This document shows, one piece after another, positions 5,461 through 6,888 of a DNA stretch of 6,888 nt. Every line of letters begins with the position of its first letter. Position 1 is the stretch's first letter. This DNA is from an uncultured Austwickia sp. (GTDB lineage Bacteria; Actinomycetota; Actinomycetes; Actinomycetales; Dermatophilaceae), in contig CAKUSI010000193.1 in assembly GCA_934678955.1 (NCBI GenBank), positions 1 through 6,888 on the forward strand, read 5' to 3'. The notes beneath the pieces are model-generated. The model was not told where the DNA came from and made no database searches. It was given only the letters and a program-made list of their open reading frames with translations. A program made the position numbers and the translations under genes.

Positions 5461-6201
5461 ATGAAGATCGGATTGCTCGGCGCCGGAAACATCGGAAGCA
5501 CCCTGGCCCGGCGGCTCGCCACCGCGGGCCACGACGTCGTGGTCGCGAACTCCCGCGGCCCGGAGACCATCGACCCCGACATCCTCACCACCGGTGCCCG
5601 CGCGGTCACCGCCGAGGACGCGGTCGCCGACGTCGACGTCCTCATCCTGTCGATCCGGCTGAAGTCGATTCCCCGTATCGCCGGGTTGGTCTCGTCGGTA
5701 CCGGCGGAGACGGTCGTCATCGACACGTCGAACTACTATCCCGGCCGCGACGGCGCGATCGAGGCGATCGACGCAGGTCAGGCCGAGAGCGAGTGGGTCG
5801 TCGACCAGCTCGGGCGGCCCGTCGTCAAGGCCTGGAACGCCGTGCTCAGTGACGTCTTCGCGACCGGGGACCGTCCCGCCGGGCACCCCGAGCGCATCGG
5901 CATCCCGATCGCCGGGGACGACGCGCACGCCAAGGAGGTCGCCGCCGGCCTCATGAACGACTCGGGGTTCGATGCCGTCGACGCCGGCTCGATCGCGGAG
6001 TCCTGGCGCCAGCAGCCGGCCTCCCCCGTGTACTGCACCGCGTTGCGGGCCGAGCAGATCCCGCCGGCGCTCGAGGCGGCGAAGCGAGACCGCCTCCCTG
6101 CACTTCGTGACCTCGCCGGCGACGTCATCATGGAGCGGGCCCAGCACGCGAGCATCGATGTCGACTTCCTGCTGCGCCTCAACCGCCTGCTCTACATGTG
6201 A
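5461..6201 (+). CDS. NAD(P)-binding F420-reductase-like oxidoreductase
   Basis: A 246-residue protein with an N-terminal Rossmann fold: MKIGLLGAGNIGS (1-13) holds the GxGxxG loop, and ANSRGPETI (29-37) places Ser-Arg after strand 2, as expected for binding the 2'-phosphate of NADP. DTSNYYPGRDG (88-98) and VVKAWNAVLSDVF (121-133) are typical of the family of F420-dependent NADP reductases, which move hydride between NADPH and cofactor F420. Many relatives of this length have no proven substrate, and the C-terminal part here (SWRQQPASPVYCT, 181-193) belongs to that broader group, so F420 activity is a possibility, not a finding. AAAGG at 5450-5454 is a good ribosome site 6 bases before the ATG. 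It sits 37 bases behind the monooxygenase remnant and was probably cotranscribed with it from the operator-bearing promoter at 5149-5177. Confidence 0.85.
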   Translation: MKIGLLGAGNIGSTLARRLATAGHDVVVANSRGPETIDPDILTTGARAVTAEDAVADVDVLILSIRLKSIPRIAGLVSSVPAETVVIDTSNYYPGRDGAIEAIDAGQAESEWVVDQLGRPVVKAWNAVLSDVFATGDRPAGHPERIGIPIAGDDAHAKEVAAGLMNDSGFDAVDAGSIAESWRQQPASPVYCTALRAEQIPPALEAAKRDRLPALRDLAGDVIMERAQHASIDVDFLLRLNRLLYM

Positions 6202-6207
6202 TCGACC

Positions 6208-6241
6208 GACGCGGCACCTCCTCACCACGAGGCGCCGCGTC
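6208..6241 (+). terminator. Strong hairpin after the F420-reductase-like gene
   Basis: Arms GACGCGGCACCTC (6208-6220) and GAGGCGCCGCGTC (6229-6241) pair over 13 positions with one A-C mismatch and an 8-base loop. It starts 6 bases after the stop codon and lacks a T-tract, as is usual for high-GC actinobacterial hairpin terminators. It could end transcription or only attenuate it before the next gene. Confidence 0.55.
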
Positions 6242-6279
6242 CACCCACCCTCACCGTCCCGATCACCGAAGGGATCAAC

Positions 6280-6888
6280 ATGTCCGTGTCCGTTCCCCTG
6301 TCACTGCTCGACCTCGCTCGGGTCGTGCCCGGCGACGCCGGCCCGGCCGACGCGATCGCCCGCTCGGTGCGTAACGCGCAGCTCGCCGACGAGCTCGGCT
6401 ATCACCGGTTGTGGTTCTCCGAGCACCACAACACGCGCAGCATCATCTCCTCGGCGACGACGCTGATGATCCAGCACGTCGCGGCGCAGACCTCCCGCAT
6501 CCGGGTCGGGGCGGGCGGGATCATGCTGCCGAACCATTCGCCGCTCGTCGTCGCCGAGCAGTTCGGGATGCTCGAGGCGCTCTACCCGGGCCGCATCGAC
6601 CTCGGGCTGGGGCGCGCCCCCGGCACCGACATGCCGACCGTGCGCGCGCTGCGCCGGACCGGGCGGGAGGCCGCGCAGTTCCCCCAGGACGTCGTCGAGC
6701 TCCACGGCCTGCTGAGCGACGAGTCCCCGCTGGCCGGGGTCGAGGCCTACCCGGGCACCGGCAGCCACGTGCCGCTCTACATCCTCGGCTCCTCGATGTT
6801 CGGAGCCCAGCTCGCGGCCCAGCTCGGGCTGCCCTACGCCTTCGCCTCGCACTTCGCGCCGACGATGCTGCGGGAGGCCGCGCAGACC
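6280..6888 (+). CDS. MsnO8-type luciferase-like flavin-dependent oxidoreductase (3' end outside the window)
   Basis: An open frame of 203 codons with no stop before the window ends, so the gene is partial only because of the cut; family members are about 320-350 residues. It shows the MsnO8-type luciferase-like pattern: PLSLLDLA (6-13), [16 protein letters not shown] (36-51), [17 protein letters not shown] (73-89), [21 protein letters not shown] (91-111) followed by RAPGTD (112-117), then YILGSS (167-172). Proteins of this group are flavin- or F420-dependent oxidoreductases with a TIM barrel; individual substrates are mostly unknown. It is a different branch from the NtaA/DszA-like genes in this window. 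GAAGGGA at 6268-6274 is a good ribosome site for the ATG at 6280. A hairpin separates it from the gene before, so cotranscription is uncertain. Confidence 0.92.
   Translation, partial: MSVSVPLSLLDLARVVPGDAGPADAIARSVRNAQLADELGYHRLWFSEHHNTRSIISSATTLMIQHVAAQTSRIRVGAGGIMLPNHSPLVVAEQFGMLEALYPGRIDLGLGRAPGTDMPTVRALRRTGREAAQFPQDVVELHGLLSDESPLAGVEAYPGTGSHVPLYILGSSMFGAQLAAQLGLPYAFASHFAPTMLREAAQT

Noticed and set aside
1..6888. CRISPR arrays, tRNA or rRNA genes, insertion-sequence ends or attachment sites.
   Set aside because: No regularly spaced repeats, no tRNA-like TTCGA arm contexts with matching stems, and no transposase or terminal inverted repeats were seen.

Overview
The window reads as part of a high-GC actinobacterial chromosome. 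The GC content is high throughout, GTG starts are plausible for two genes, there is a leaderless-looking promoter, and the proteins resemble actinobacterial relatives (a TetR regulator with an SbtR-like C-terminal half, an F420-reductase-like protein, MsnO8-type and NtaA/DszA-type luciferase-like monooxygenases). The genus cannot be fixed from the sequence alone.

Left part (1-2470), accessory in character: positions 1-246 hold no gene I can support. A Fic-domain protein (247-1548, +) is followed, tail to tail across a possible bidirectional hairpin, by a two-gene toxin-antitoxin operon on the minus strand: a Phd/YefM-type antitoxin with a long C-terminal extension (2436-1978), overlapping by 4 bases a small RelE-like toxin candidate (1981-1643). 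The operon has a TTGACA promoter whose spacer is filled by a perfect 18-bp palindrome, and the predicted transcript starts at or next to the ATG.

Middle (2505-5121), a two-component flavin monooxygenase module: on the minus strand a flavin reductase (4440-3880) precedes an NtaA/SnaA/DszA-family FMNH2-dependent monooxygenase (3829-2505). The monooxygenase is split by a single-base frameshift near 3601-3605. A TetR-family regulator (4537-5121, +) is divergent from them.

Right part (5122-6888): downstream of the regulator lies a promoter, a ribosome binding site with no gene behind it, and only the last ~65 codons of a second NtaA/DszA-type monooxygenase (5227-5423), itself frameshifted. Then come an NAD(P)-binding F420-reductase-like protein (5461-6201), a hairpin, and an MsnO8-type luciferase-like oxidoreductase that runs off the window (6280 onward).

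The main discovery is a repeated inverted motif, GGAGA-N3-TCTCC. Two exact copies lie between the flavin reductase and tetR; one exact and one near-exact copy lie just after tetR. In both places one copy sits in the spacer of a putative promoter with the same geometry (-35, 3 nt, 13-bp operator, 1 nt, -10). This predicts one TetR regulon covering both divergent redox operons. The operons look partly decayed: one monooxygenase is frameshifted and the other is deleted down to its tail while its control region survives.
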